Below, in pieces: positions 1 through 10,435 of a DNA stretch of 64,000 bases. Location of the stretch: assembly GCA_029964075.1 (NCBI GenBank), contig CM057148.1, positions 27,583,916-27,647,915 of the forward strand, read 5' to 3'. Numbering within the stretch: the stretch's first letter is position 1; every line of letters begins with the position of its first letter. Source of the DNA: Patiria pectinifera (lineage: Eukaryota > Echinodermata > Asteroidea > Valvatida > Asterinidae). The translations under genes and the position numbers were made by a program. The notes below the pieces were generated by a model. The model was given only the letters and a program-made list of their open reading frames with translations, ran no database searches and was not told the origin of the DNA.

Positions 1-57
1 CTGCGCTCTCCGGCCAGACCACTGCATTCTGGGATGGCACGGTGACCGAATGCCAAA
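1..57 (+). CDS. Exon: C-terminal end of a CCP (sushi) module
   Basis: The window opens inside an exon. From base 3 it reads a typical CCP ending: a glycine, the conserved Trp in FWDG, then the last Cys in TECQ. The exon stops at 57 before GTAAAT, leaving one base of a split codon (phase 1), as at all other module borders of the gene. The start of the module lies left of the window. Confidence 0.7.
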
Positions 58-858
58 GTAAATTACGTTCGCTCGTCCCACGACCCAATCCACATGCACT
101 TGTGGTGATCGCTACTTGACGCTAATAGACCTTTACAAGGGTTTGTCATCTTGAAAATCAAAGCGAGGCAAATAACCCAAACAAACAAACATAGCTGCAT
201 TAATAATGTGTGCGGTGAACGAAGGACTCTAATTGCAAAGTTACAGCAGATTAAGACACTCAGGAATATCTGAAATTCCCCTAAACATCAATCAACATTC
301 TAGGTAGGTCACATCTCATTGCATTTTGACAGTGTTGTAGTCGAGTACTTTTTTCCGAGTACCGAGTACTTAGCCGAGTACGAGTTCGAGAACGAGTACT
401 TGTCTTCCGAGTGCAGGGACAGGTCTCTAAGTACGAGTACTTCTATTGCCGAACACGGCCATATGGCAAATGGGTTATTTGTGCCTAATTGGCCCAGGCC
501 CAGTCAGACTGATACACAGTGCCACTCACGGCTAGCTGTTAAATGTGTGAATTTGTTCAGACGTGCAGACGCTACCTTTGGGAAGTGAAAGAGAAACTTT
601 TCATGTTCCTGCATACGTGCACTGGGCTCTAATTTCCCTCTTTATTTCTGGAAAATGACAGGTCCTGTGGGAATTACAATTCATGGATAGCCCCCTAATT
701 AAGTACCTACTAAACAGGTGCAATTTCAGCTCCAAAAACGTTGCTGATGGAAATAAAAGTGAAAATATAAAGTCTGTGACATTTCTCTTGTCTGACGTCT
801 AACCTGTATTTTCAAGGCAAACACTGACAAATGATTTTGTTGGTGTACATTAACACAG
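58..858. other. Intron with a truncated hAT-like repeat
   Basis: This intron separates two CCP exons. Its main content is the GAGTAC-rich element listed at 330-600. The remaining bases show no coding or repeat signal I can name. Confidence 0.6.
330..600. mobile_element. Truncated copy of the GAGTAC-rich hAT-like element
   Basis: It begins with the terminus CAGTGTTGTAGT, followed by degenerate GAGTAC repeats and then a unique segment ending near 600. The same unique segment occurs on the other strand inside the complete copy at 59404-60005. No second terminus is seen, so this copy is truncated. The right border is approximate. Confidence 0.65.
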
Positions 859-1053
859 GGAACATGTGTCAGAAGTTGCCACTGGGCACCGGTCTGAGGG
901 AGGTCCAGTCATCCGCATGTCCTGTGGGAAACACCGTTCCTTCCGGAAGTGTCTGCAGGTATGAGTGTCAAGAGGGCTACGTTATACAAGGAGCTTCGTC
1001 ACTGACTTGTGGACAAGAAGGCAATTGGCTACAGATTTTGCCCCAGTGCCGAG
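859..1053 (+). CDS. Exon: CCP (sushi) module
   Basis: 195 nt, phase 1 on both sides, between an AACACAG acceptor and a GTAGGT donor. It encodes one CCP with six cysteines (starting at CQKLP), the VCRYEC core, a GY pair, and Trp before the final Cys (PQC). The extra cysteine pair is the selectin-type variant of the four-Cys CCP. CCPs are small beta modules used for protein binding. Confidence 0.85.
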
Positions 1054-1504
1054 GTAGGTAGGACTTGAACAAATACTAGTTCCCTGAATAAAAATGCCGG
1101 GTACCCAAAACTTGTAAATTTTATGCCTGAAACTTTCTTTGTAGATAAACCTGAAACTTCTCTGGAGATAGAAAGACAACCTTTCTGATAGGGCAAACAA
1201 GTTTTTAATGATGAATTGGAGATAAAAATGGTGTGAAATGCAAGTAATACCAAATTGTGTTGTGAGACTAATTGTTAACAAGTTCCAATAGAGAATCTGC
1301 GGTGGTTTTATGTAGTAATGGACCATTTTAAGGGCTCAAATCAGCCAATGAAAATGCATATTAAGTTGCCATGCAGAGTATAATTCCCTCCGTCAATCTA
1401 TTTCAACTCTTGCAAATGTCTTGGCATTACATATATGCCTTTGTGTGAAGTATGAACTGGCCATATTTCTCTTTTGATCTTGTTTATTACAAAAACTTTA
1501 ACAG

Positions 1505-1705
1505 AAATTACCTGTGCGAGTAGTGATCTACCAGCTCCATTAAATGGCGTGAAGAGCGGATGTCTTCGGGAGCACGAGCCATATGGTACCACATGCTCCT
1601 TGTCCTGTAACCATGGTTACGTGCCGAGTACGACAACACAGAGAGTGTGCTCGAGTGATGCAACCAATGTTGGAGTCTGGTCCGGTGGAACAATCTCTTG
1701 TACAG
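1505..1705 (+). CDS. Exon: CCP (sushi) module
   Basis: 201 nt, phase 1/1, acceptor TTAACAG and donor GTGAGG. One six-Cys CCP: ITC start, a PLNG turn, an SGC extra cysteine, CSLSC, HGY, a VWSGG tryptophan and a final ISC. The 450-nt intron before it (1054-1504) shows nothing recognisable. Confidence 0.87.
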
Positions 1706-3728
1706 GTGAGGCCTTGACCATAGAATAAAATGATGTCTAATCAAATGAGATTTGGCAACATTGTTATCCAGTCACAACAGTTCCTTACAAAGAGAATTGC
1801 TAGAAAAATAACAATTAACAAAACATCTTTTTTTGGCAATGAAACTTGAAAATAGCATGGATCTTAGGTCAGGTGACTGTCACATTCAAAAATAGAACAT
1901 GATGCACAGCAAAGCCCTGCTGTCATCTGAGTGTATACTCAAGGCAAAAGGTCCTGATGGACAATAACTACTGGGCATTATGCATGAGAATTTGTAGATG
2001 TAAGCCTTGATTCGGTAAACTCAAAAATATACTACGAATATTTTCTTGGTATTTTAACGGCAGTTAGTTTACTTGCGACCAACGATCTCACCATGTTTGT
2101 GTACTGCGTACTGTGTGCGTGTAATATATAGCTAGTGCATGGAGCACTTATTTGGGTATGTTTGCATTTCAGTTCCCTTACCGAACATGACTGCTGTCCA
2201 ACAGCAGTCCAATAGCAGTTTCATAGCATTCCGCATAGCATGCGAATGCTATGAATGAATGCTATCTCCAATAGCATTCTCATATATAGCATTCATTGAG
2301 GTATAGCAGTCCGAAAGCATGTCAGGAAGCCGAATTATTTAAATGAGCTATAGCATGCGCATGCTATTAGGAATGCTTTCATAGCATGCAGCTGGAATGC
2401 TATGTGAATGCTATGTGAATGCTATGTGAATGCTATGATGAATGCTAAGTGATGCCGGGCATCCTACAATTACAAAATACATTTTCAATGTCACAAATAC
2501 ACCCAAAATTACTCCTGTGTTAAAGGGAAAATACAACATTTGCAAACATCGAAAAATAAAACTACCAAGTTGTTACGAAATACCTTACTAGGATGTTGGT
2601 AAATGACATGCTAAAGCATCCTGTAAAATTATGGCACCTGGTGTGAAGCCATTTTCAAGAAAATGGTATATTTGTATACATTTCCAACGCTGGTCGGCCG
2701 ACCAGATTGGGAAAAACCTTACTATTTTTCAATTACTGCTCCAAATTTACCAATTTTTTTTAGTCTAAATTTTGTTTTGCTAGCTATTGGTTCCATGTTC
2801 ACGAACGGGTGCAGGCCAGCTAGACTGGTTCCCTTACCTTACAATTTTCCGGTATTTTTGATCCATTTCATCTTTAGTGGAGTCAGGGAACCAGACTACT
2901 TGAATATTTTTGTTTTTCTTGGTTTTTCCAGCATTTTCGAACACAAAACGTCAAACATGTCAGTACAACAATATTTGATCTATTATACTAACCCCCCAAA
3001 TAGTTCATTTCTGAAAATTACAGCAAAAGCCAATGATGTACATTCCCTTTAAAGCTTTATCTAATAATTGTATGCACTGAACCATTTTTAACAACACATT
3101 TAAAAATTTAAAAGACCTATGATGTGGACTGCGATCAAAATATATAAAATTACAAATTTGTTCTTTAAGACTTTATCAGCCTCATTCTTTCGTGTACGTA
3201 CAAACATCGAAACACTTTGTCTAACATTGTCATGCTTATAAAAGCAATGGCTAGAAATTTGATGCAAATATTTCTGCTTAATCTGAATTATCTTTCAAGC
3301 AACCACTAGTCACTTTTATATTTGGCATCACAATTTAAAAACTGTTTACATGTATTTGTGCTTCATTCAAAATATAACTCAGATTCAAAAATTCAATCAT
3401 GGAGGAAGGAATATGTTTATAAATAAGACTTCACATCTAAACACCATGAACACCAGCATGCTCAAAACCAAAATAAAATTGTCTTCATCAAGCCAAAAAT
3501 TGAATACCACCACAGCCTAGTAGTACAAAACTGTACACTTACCAAATACAAGCTGTTTTGTGAGTGTGTTGCACGTGTATGGAGGCCTCCAAACTGTTGC
3601 TTTGAAGTTTTCAATTCCAAAGACTTTAGTCCATTCAGCCAATCATCCAATGTACATGTATTTTGTCATGTACAGGTTGAGTGCATGCATGTGAACATGA
3701 AATTATGTCCACAAGCATTATTCATACC

Positions 3729-3733
3729 ATAAG
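3729..3733. other. Target site duplication ATAAG (left)
   Basis: ATAAG directly precedes the 5' LTR and is repeated exactly at 8522-8526 after the 3' LTR. Five bases is the normal duplication size for Ty3/gypsy integrases. Confidence 0.9.
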
Positions 3734-3898
3734 TGTTGTGTCTACATGCATTTGTGATATAGCGCCCTCCAGTGTTACGAATGTAAAAAGGGAGTTGCGT
3801 GGAACGGGAAAATACAAGTTGTACGTTCATGAAGTTACTACAAAGTTGTGTCGTTTTTTGTGAGTACTTTTGCATACAATTTCGGGGAATATACCACA
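3734..3898 (+). repeat. 5' LTR of the gypsy element
   Basis: 165 bp, starting TGTTGTGTC and ending ATACCACA, so it has the expected TG...CA ends. It should hold the promoter. It pairs with 8356-8521; one base substitution and one indel are visible near its start. Confidence 0.92.
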
Positions 3899-3901
3899 TA
3901 T

Positions 3902-3911
3902 TTTGGCGACG
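3902..3911 (+). promoter_or_regulatory. Putative primer binding site
   Basis: TGGCGACGAG begins a few bases after the 5' LTR. It starts with TGG, complementary to a tRNA CCA end. A serine-type tRNA would fit, but I cannot confirm the primer. Confidence 0.5.
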
Positions 3912-3916
3912 AGAAT

Positions 3917-6900
3917 ATGGCCCACTTGCATCCACCTCCGCCGTTCCTTAATTCCCCAGGAACGCCGCCTTTGCCGTGGAAACAATGGCGTGGTTTGTTC
4001 GAAACATACATCATTGCTAGCGGGGCTGAGAAATACTCCGATGAACGCAAACGGGCTTTGCTCTTGCACTGTTTGGGACCTGAAGGTCAGCGGATTTTTG
4101 GAACTTTGCCTACTACTACTTCGGCTACGGATTCGCCGTCATCCAGTGCGGATGGAACCGCTCCAACCCAGCCTACGTACGCTGACACATTCGCCCGATT
4201 ACAGGCTCATTTCCAGCCGACGGTGAATGTGGTCGCTGAGCGTTACCGATTTCGGCAGCGGGCTCAACGGACTGATGAGCCTGTGGAACAGTATGTCATT
4301 GCATTACGTCAACTGGCGGTGACATGCGACTTCGGATCACTCGCTGATGAGATGATTCGTGACCAGCTGGTGGAGAAAACATGCTCCTCAAGGATCCGCG
4401 AGAGATTGCTGCTTGAGCCCAAATTGACTTTGTCATCTGCATTGACACTGAGTCAACAAATGGAGTCAGCTTTTCGCGAGTCCAAGTCCATCTCCAACAG
4501 TGCTGCAAGCTTCGATTCTTCCCAAGCTTCGGACAGTACTGTGCATGCTACGCGTCTCAAGCAAAAGTCAAGTGCTTCAAAGCCCCGTCGTCAGCCACGT
4601 ACTTCACACGCACAGGGACATGGTAAGCCCAATACCCCTTCTACTTCTACACAACGCACACCTACAGTACAATGCTATCGTTGTGGAAGTCCAACCCACA
4701 AAGCAAACTTTCCTAACTGTAAAGCTAAGAATGTGGAGTGTTCCAAATGCCACAAAATGGGGCACTTTGCACGTGTGTGTAAGTCTTCAGGACAAGTTAG
4801 ACAGCTAGGTTTTGAGGATGATAATAGTGACACTGAACTACATGTACTTACCGTGAACAGTGTAGGTACATCTCAGTCAGCCTCCATCACATGTACACTC
4901 ACATTGGGTCGCGACATCAAGGTGCCAATGATTTTCGATACCGGTTCACCAGTTTCCATCCTGCCACTTGTCACATTTGACAAATACTTCCTCCGCGAGG
5001 CTCTACTACCCCCTCGGGCAAAGCTCACAACCTACTCCCATGAGCCAATAGCCATCAAGGGATGCTTCCGCACTTCAGTCTGCCTTGGTGACAGTCATCA
5101 TGTCCCAGCAGAATTTTACGTCGCAGAATCTGGAGATCCGATCCTTGGGCTGGACATTATCCGCAGCCTTTCGCTTACACTCAAGCAAGACAAGGTAGTG
5201 CACGTTCCAGTTCACAAGGTGTCGTCTGCACCTGCAACTACGCCTACGCCTACACCTACAGCTACACCTACACCTACGCCTACACCTACAGCTACACCTG
5301 CAACTACACCTGCACCTACCAACAAACCCTCTGCACATACAGAACAGTATGCTCAATCCATTCGCACTTCGTTCCCTGACTTACTGAAGGGTAAAGTGGG
5401 TTTGGCTCGCGGGTTTGTCCATCGTGTCAAGACGCGACCTGATGTTACACCGACTCAACAGAGGTTGAGGCGACTACCCTTCGCAGTTCGCGATCAAGTC
5501 AAAGCAGAACTACAGCGGTTGGAAAGCGAGGACATAATCGAGCGAATTGATGCGAGCGAATGGGTATCGCCCATTATTGTGTCCTACAAGAAATCAGGCG
5601 CAATTCGCTTGTGTGTGGACTTGCGGCAAGTCAACCAGGCAGTCGTCATCGACAAATTCCCACTGCCCGACATACAGGAACTTTTCTCCGAACTTCGGGG
5701 TGCTACGGTATTCACTACCCTCGACCTTAACTCTGCCTACCACCAGCTACTGCTTGCAGAGGAATCGCGTGATTTGACTGCATTTATTACTCCGGAGGGA
5801 CTTTTCCGGTTCAAGCGAGTTTGCTTTGGACTTGCATCAGCACCTGCCGCCTTTCAGAAACTCATGAGCACAGTTTTGGCTGGACTACCAGGGGTTCAGT
5901 GTTACCTGGATGATGTCGTATGCTACGGTCGTGACCAGGCAGAACACGACAAGAACCTCACTACAGTGCTCCAACGTCTACAGGACATTGGACTGACACT
6001 GAATACAAACAAGTGCCAGTTCAACGTTGCTTCACTACGATTTCTCGGACATGTCGTGTCAGGTAACGGACTACAGCCTGACCCTTCCCACGTTGAGGCC
6101 ATCCTACACGCGCCTTGCCCCACTGACGTCATTACATTACGCTCATTCTTGGGGTTAGCATCGTACTATGCTCGGTTCGTACCAAACTACTCCACAGTCA
6201 TCGAGCCGTTACGCGCACTCACTCGAAAAGATGTGCAATTCTCCTGGACGCCGGATGTGCAACACAGCTTTCACACGGTGAAAGAACTCATCGCTAACTG
6301 TGTCACACTACGCTTATTTGATCCTGATTTGCCAGTGATCGTGTCTACTGACGCCTCTGCTTATGGCCTGGGAGCCGTACTACTACAGGTGAAAGGAAAC
6401 TCTGAATCACCTATCGCGTTCGCATCACGAACACTCACCACAGCTGAACGAAACTACTCTGTTGGTGAAAAAGAGGCCTTGGCCTGTGTTTGGGCCTGTG
6501 AGAAGTGGTTCCAGTACCTATGGGGCCGCCACTTCACTCTACGTACTGATCATCAGTCACTTACCACTCTCCTGTCTACACGCGGAACAGGCCGTCAGTC
6601 CATGAGAATCGCTCGTTGGGCTGCTCGCTTGCTACGATTCAATTACAATGTAGAGTACCAGCCAGGTGTTCACAACAAAGTAGCCGACGCACTTTCGCGC
6701 CTTCCCCTACATACTTCCGTCCCAGTTCAAGATGATGACGAGGAAGTCATCATACAGTCAATCAATGTACTGTTGCTGAACACTACGGTGAACAAAACCG
6801 ACCTGCAACAAGCGGTTTCAGCAGATCCTACCCTCCAGCGGGTAATTTCGTATGTCATCAATGGCTGGCCTGACAAGAAAGCTATTGATGGATTACTTCA

Positions 6901-8080
6901 GCCGTACTCGATGATTCGCGATGAACTTTCAGTTGTAGAGGACTGTCTCATGCGCGGAGACCGTTTCGTGATACCAGAGAGTCTGCAGAACAACCTGATT
7001 TCACTTGCTCACGAGGCGCACCAGGGAATCGTACGCTGTAAACAACGCCTCCGTGACTGCTACTGGTGGCCTTGCATGGATCGCATGGTCGAAGAGGCCA
7101 TACGCAACTGCTTCACCTGCCAATCCAATGACAAAACTGCCCGAACTCGGACTGCTCCACTTCAACCTGTGCCGTTGCCAGAGGGACCTTGGCAAAAACT
7201 CGCGATTGACATCACCGGACCTTTCGAAAAGGGTCCTCAGGACTGTAGATTTGCTATAGTTCTCATCGATTACTACAGCAAATGGCCAGAAGTTGCATTT
7301 GCTCGAACTGTCACTTCTAGCACAATCATTTCGATGCTAAATACGGTTTTCGCACGCGAAGGACTGCCCAATGAAATTGTCACTGACAACGGAGTACAGT
7401 TTACTTCATCTGAGTTTGAGAACTTTCTGCACAACTGCGGAATCAAACACTACAAGTCATCGCTTTACTACCCAAGGGCAAATGGGGAAGTAGAGCGTTG
7501 GAATAGGGTTCTCAAACAGACCCTACAGCTTGCTTCACAGGAGAGGAGAGGGTGGAAAGAGGCAGTTGTAGAACTACTCACTGCCTATCGTTCAACGCCA
7601 CACCAGACAACAGGGAAGTCACCATCCGAACTACTGCACAATCGGAAGCTGATCACGCGTATGAACATTCGCCACGATAAACCACAGCAGCAGGATGATG
7701 CTGAACTTCGCAGTCGTGTTGCACAGAGACAGGAAAAATCTCGCAACTACACTGACTCAAAGCGTGGTGCGGTTAATCCAAAGTTCAAGCCAGGAGACTT
7801 TGTACGCGTGAAACGACCAAACAAAGGGACAACCAAATTCTCTACTCCACAGAAGATTGTCAACACTAAGGGACCATTTACTTATGTGTTAGAGGATGGA
7901 AGAGTCTGGAACGCTTCAAAACTAAGTCTATGCCCTGTAGAATTTATGGCACAGGGTTCAAGCTCAAATGGCATTCAAAATTCCACAGCAGAAAACAAGC
8001 CTGTGGCCGGGGATGGTCAAGTTCGACATTCAACCAGACCTCGAAATCCCCCAGTGTGGTCAAAAGATTATGACATGTAG
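3917..8080 (+). CDS. Gag-Pol polyprotein of the Ty3/gypsy element
   Basis: 1,387 residues in a single ORF. The frame is open from 3848 inside the LTR, but the ATG at 3917 (MAHLHPP), after the primer-binding region, is the better start. Domains in order: Gag with two zinc knuckles (one canonical CX2CX4HX4C, the preceding one with HX6C spacing), aspartic protease (DTGSPVS), a Thr/Pro-rich linker, reverse transcriptase with YLDD near residue 663, RNase H (TDASAYG, DHQSL), the integrase HHCC zinc domain, and the D,D,E core (AIDITGP, TDNGVQF, NGEVERW). Gag and Pol share one frame with no visible recoding site, so the ratio must be set in another way. All catalytic motifs look intact. Confidence 0.93.
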   Translation: MAHLHPPPPFLNSPGTPPLPWKQWRGLFETYIIASGAEKYSDERKRALLLHCLGPEGQRIFGTLPTTTSATDSPSSSADGTAPTQPTYADTFARLQAHFQPTVNVVAERYRFRQRAQRTDEPVEQYVIALRQLAVTCDFGSLADEMIRDQLVEKTCSSRIRERLLLEPKLTLSSALTLSQQMESAFRESKSISNSAASFDSSQASDSTVHATRLKQKSSASKPRRQPRTSHAQGHGKPNTPSTSTQRTPTVQCYRCGSPTHKANFPNCKAKNVECSKCHKMGHFARVCKSSGQVRQLGFEDDNSDTELHVLTVNSVGTSQSASITCTLTLGRDIKVPMIFDTGSPVSILPLVTFDKYFLREALLPPRAKLTTYSHEPIAIKGCFRTSVCLGDSHHVPAEFYVAESGDPILGLDIIRSLSLTLKQDKVVHVPVHKVSSAPATTPTPTPTATPTPTPTPTATPATTPAPTNKPSAHTEQYAQSIRTSFPDLLKGKVGLARGFVHRVKTRPDVTPTQQRLRRLPFAVRDQVKAELQRLESEDIIERIDASEWVSPIIVSYKKSGAIRLCVDLRQVNQAVVIDKFPLPDIQELFSELRGATVFTTLDLNSAYHQLLLAEESRDLTAFITPEGLFRFKRVCFGLASAPAAFQKLMSTVLAGLPGVQCYLDDVVCYGRDQAEHDKNLTTVLQRLQDIGLTLNTNKCQFNVASLRFLGHVVSGNGLQPDPSHVEAILHAPCPTDVITLRSFLGLASYYARFVPNYSTVIEPLRALTRKDVQFSWTPDVQHSFHTVKELIANCVTLRLFDPDLPVIVSTDASAYGLGAVLLQVKGNSESPIAFASRTLTTAERNYSVGEKEALACVWACEKWFQYLWGRHFTLRTDHQSLTTLLSTRGTGRQSMRIARWAARLLRFNYNVEYQPGVHNKVADALSRLPLHTSVPVQDDDEEVIIQSINVLLLNTTVNKTDLQQAVSADPTLQRVISYVINGWPDKKAIDGLLQPYSMIRDELSVVEDCLMRGDRFVIPESLQNNLISLAHEAHQGIVRCKQRLRDCYWWPCMDRMVEEAIRNCFTCQSNDKTARTRTAPLQPVPLPEGPWQKLAIDITGPFEKGPQDCRFAIVLIDYYSKWPEVAFARTVTSSTIISMLNTVFAREGLPNEIVTDNGVQFTSSEFENFLHNCGIKHYKSSLYYPRANGEVERWNRVLKQTLQLASQERRGWKEAVVELLTAYRSTPHQTTGKSPSELLHNRKLITRMNIRHDKPQQQDDAELRSRVAQRQEKSRNYTDSKRGAVNPKFKPGDFVRVKRPNKGTTKFSTPQKIVNTKGPFTYVLEDGRVWNASKLSLCPVEFMAQGSSSNGIQNSTAENKPVAGDGQVRHSTRPRNPPVWSKDYDM

Positions 8081-8340
8081 TCCAGACCCTTTCATACACA
8101 TGTTCCGTCAGTCAAGCAGTTAAATGACTAAATCCAGGATAATATGGACTCATGTAATTGGGACACTTAAATCTTATCGGACACTAGATTCACCATATTT
8201 ACTCACTAGGGGACTCTGAACTTTTGCTAAGTTACTTGGGGCTTTGAGAAAAATAAGGCTTGCAAGTTGAAACACAAAATTCACAGTTTGTTCAAGTTGT
8301 TGCTAATTTTAATTAATAGTTGTTACTCAAGTTCTTTCTT

Positions 8341-8355
8341 AAAGAGGAGGGGAGA
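8341..8355 (+). promoter_or_regulatory. Polypurine tract
   Basis: A run of 15 purines directly before the 3' LTR, the expected primer for plus-strand DNA synthesis. Confidence 0.8.
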
Positions 8356-8521
8356 TGTTGTGTCTACATGCATTTGTGTTATAGCGCCCTCCAGTGTTAC
8401 GAATGTAAAAAGGGGAGTTGCGTGGAACGGGAAAATACAAGTTGTACGTTCATGAAGTTACTACAAAGTTGTGTCGTTTTTTGTGAGTACTTTTGCATAC
8501 AATTTCGGGGAATATACCACA
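8356..8521 (+). repeat. 3' LTR of the gypsy element
   Basis: 166 bp, nearly identical to the 5' LTR. It starts TGTTGTG and ends CCACA, and is followed by the ATAAG duplication at 8522-8526. Confidence 0.92.
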
Positions 8522-10075
8522 ATAAGCTAATGTCCATGCTTTCTACAATTTCTTGCAAGACTATGTGCAGCCTACTGCACTCTGCGCTTAGTGACAATAT
8601 TCAACTGACTGCAGTTTTCAAATTTTCCACACTGACCATTAATCTGTGGAATGGAAGGTCATCACTGTGTCATGTGACTTGTAGTCCATGATACGATAGG
8701 CTTATATATTGGAATGCTATTTGCAGGCTATGCTGAGCCACGGAATTCTATACTTTAAAATTATTTTACAACTGACTTGGAATGCTATACTCAATTTTTA
8801 GTCCTTCCACTTTCACTATATGTGGAATGCTTTGAAGCTCGCATGTTATTTGGAATGCTATTTTCATTCTGCATTCTATCGAGAATGCTATATGAACTGT
8901 TAGCAGTCATCAAGTCATCATCATCTGTGAATGCTATGTGAATGCTATAATAGCATGCACATGCTATTGGACTGCTATTGGACTGCTATTATCTTGTGTT
9001 AAATCATTTATTCATTAAGTCCGTCTGATCTGCCCATGAAATAGGATATACTTTCCTAAAACGAATGTTCCCGCAGGTTATAGTTGCTGCTGAAGTGTAA
9101 CTTGTCATAGTAATTTTATAATGGGGATTAATGGTGCCGCCCTGTGCCGTCTGACCCAAGTTATAAGAGTTGGAGTCAGTGAAACCATAAAGGAAGGAAC
9201 ACAGGAGGAAAGCATGGTGAAACTAACTACACCTCCCCTCTCCCTCCTTCTCCTTTCCCTTTGCTTGCTTTCCCGTAGTCGCCGCCGCAGTGTATCAATA
9301 AAACAATTTTTCACCCAGGAATACTAAGTATTACTAGCTATATACTTTTACCCTTTCAAGGGTAAAAGGTCTTATACTCAGTGAACGCTTTTATCCCGGT
9401 GTTAGGCCTCCGAGCGTGCTGTCTACATGAAATATCGATCTTACGCACAGCCTGTGACCCACAAACGAGCATATCTCGGTCACCAAACTTTTTGCTGTAT
9501 CTTGTGTGGCACACTAAGCTTATTGCAGGCTCGGACGGGTCAGCGTCTAACAAGGGATAACTATGCAAAGGGCTAAAGTTCACGGGCATGTAAATTGCGC
9601 TGGAAAACTTTTAACCAATCAGATTCTTGGGTGCGCGTCGGGACGCTGGGCGCTCGGCGGGGTGTAATCATACGGCCACTCTGTATGTCACAGCCATCCA
9701 AAGCGTGTACAGACAAAAAGTCTGTTCTTTCAATTTTAGTTCAATTTTCATTTAGCTTTATGCTTGAATTCATTGCTGAACAATAATTAAAAAGTTGTTG
9801 ATCATAGTACTTAATGCTGGAATATTTACTCGTCTTTGTACAATCGTATGTTTCTCAACTGCTACTCTTTACCTGGATTTCTTTGATATATATTATTGAT
9901 TCTGAGAACTGTGACTTGCACCTGGATTTCTTTCTGGATTGGTCAGTTCGTGCTGATTCTGCGAACGCCTTGTTTTGCAACTGAGACTTTATCCTGGATC
10001 AAATGTTGGAATTTATCTCCCCCTGGATTCGGTCCGTCGTCCATCGCTTAGGCCTAAGTTTGTGGGCAGCATGAT

Positions 10076-10178
10076 GCTGATAATTACCCTCGCCTCCGGC
10101 TCGGGTAATTATCAGCACCCAGACTCTAAGTGGTCTTAAACAGAGTGATAAAAACCTCCAGAGCACACATTTATTCCC
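10076..10178. repeat. Truncated copy of a palindromic MITE
   Basis: It contains one full arm (GCACCCAGACTCTAAG... to TTTATTCCC) and a stub of the other arm (GCTGATAATTACC). The complete palindrome of the same family is at 13611-13773. Confidence 0.75.
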
Positions 10179-10228
10179 TTAATATCAGCAATCATGTTCT
10201 TGTTTTCTTTTGTGTGTGTTTGCTTTAG

Positions 10229-10435
10229 CTGTGACTTGCTCGCCTCTCTCTGACCCTATGGATGGATACATCTCAAGCTGCATACGCAACTCACAGGAAA
10301 CAACCATAAGGACTCCCCAGCTGTTTGACACTACATGCTCTGCAGTTTGCAATGAGGGCTACACCCTGACTGGCACAGCAAGTCGGACCTGTCAGGTTTC
10401 GGGATTTTGGAGTGGAAGAAATGCCAAATGCGTGG
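10229..10435 (+). CDS. Exon: CCP (sushi) module
   Basis: 207 nt, phase 1/1, acceptor TGCTTTAG and donor GTACGG. Six-Cys CCP with VTC start, a long loop (about 17 residues between the second and third Cys), CSAVC, EGY, the FWSG tryptophan and a final AKC. Confidence 0.87.

Larger units (their letters stand above)
3734..8521 (+). mobile_element. Complete Ty3/gypsy LTR retrotransposon
   Basis: 4,788 bp, bounded by LTRs of about 165 bp and an exact 5-bp duplication (ATAAG). Parts in order: 5' LTR, a primer-binding-like TGGCGACGAG just after it, one long gag-pol ORF, a purine tract, and the 3' LTR. The two LTRs differ at only a few positions and the ORF is uninterrupted, so the insertion is young and possibly still able to move. 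It lies sense to the host gene. A diverged LTR of a related element sits inside the Polinton at 42471-42623. Confidence 0.93.
2195..8995. repeat. AATGCTAT/ATAGCATT foldback repeat, split by gypsy
   Basis: The left part (about 2195-2450) and the right part (about 8705-8995) are full of the octamer AATGCTAT and its complement. Both end in CAGTCCAATAGCAGT-type sequence, inverted relative to each other. Removing the gypsy element and one TSD copy leaves roughly 2.0 kb with inverted AT-rich ends, as expected of a non-autonomous DNA element. No target duplication was found, so the borders are approximate. Confidence 0.5.
1706..10228. other. Large intron holding nested transposable elements
   Basis: This 8.5 kb intron contains the foldback repeat at about 2195-8995 with the gypsy element inside it, and a truncated palindromic MITE at 10076-10178. 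The flanks at 1706-2190 and 9000-10070 look like ordinary non-coding sequence. A short ORF at 2663-3052 has no supporting features. Confidence 0.6.

Noticed and set aside
2663-3052. 129-residue ORF as a gene
   Set aside because: No recognisable domain, A/T-rich low-complexity composition, and it lies inside the foldback repeat.
3848-3916. Upstream start for Gag-Pol at 3848
   Set aside because: That codon lies inside the 5' LTR and the frame runs through the primer binding region; the ATG at 3917 is the first after it.
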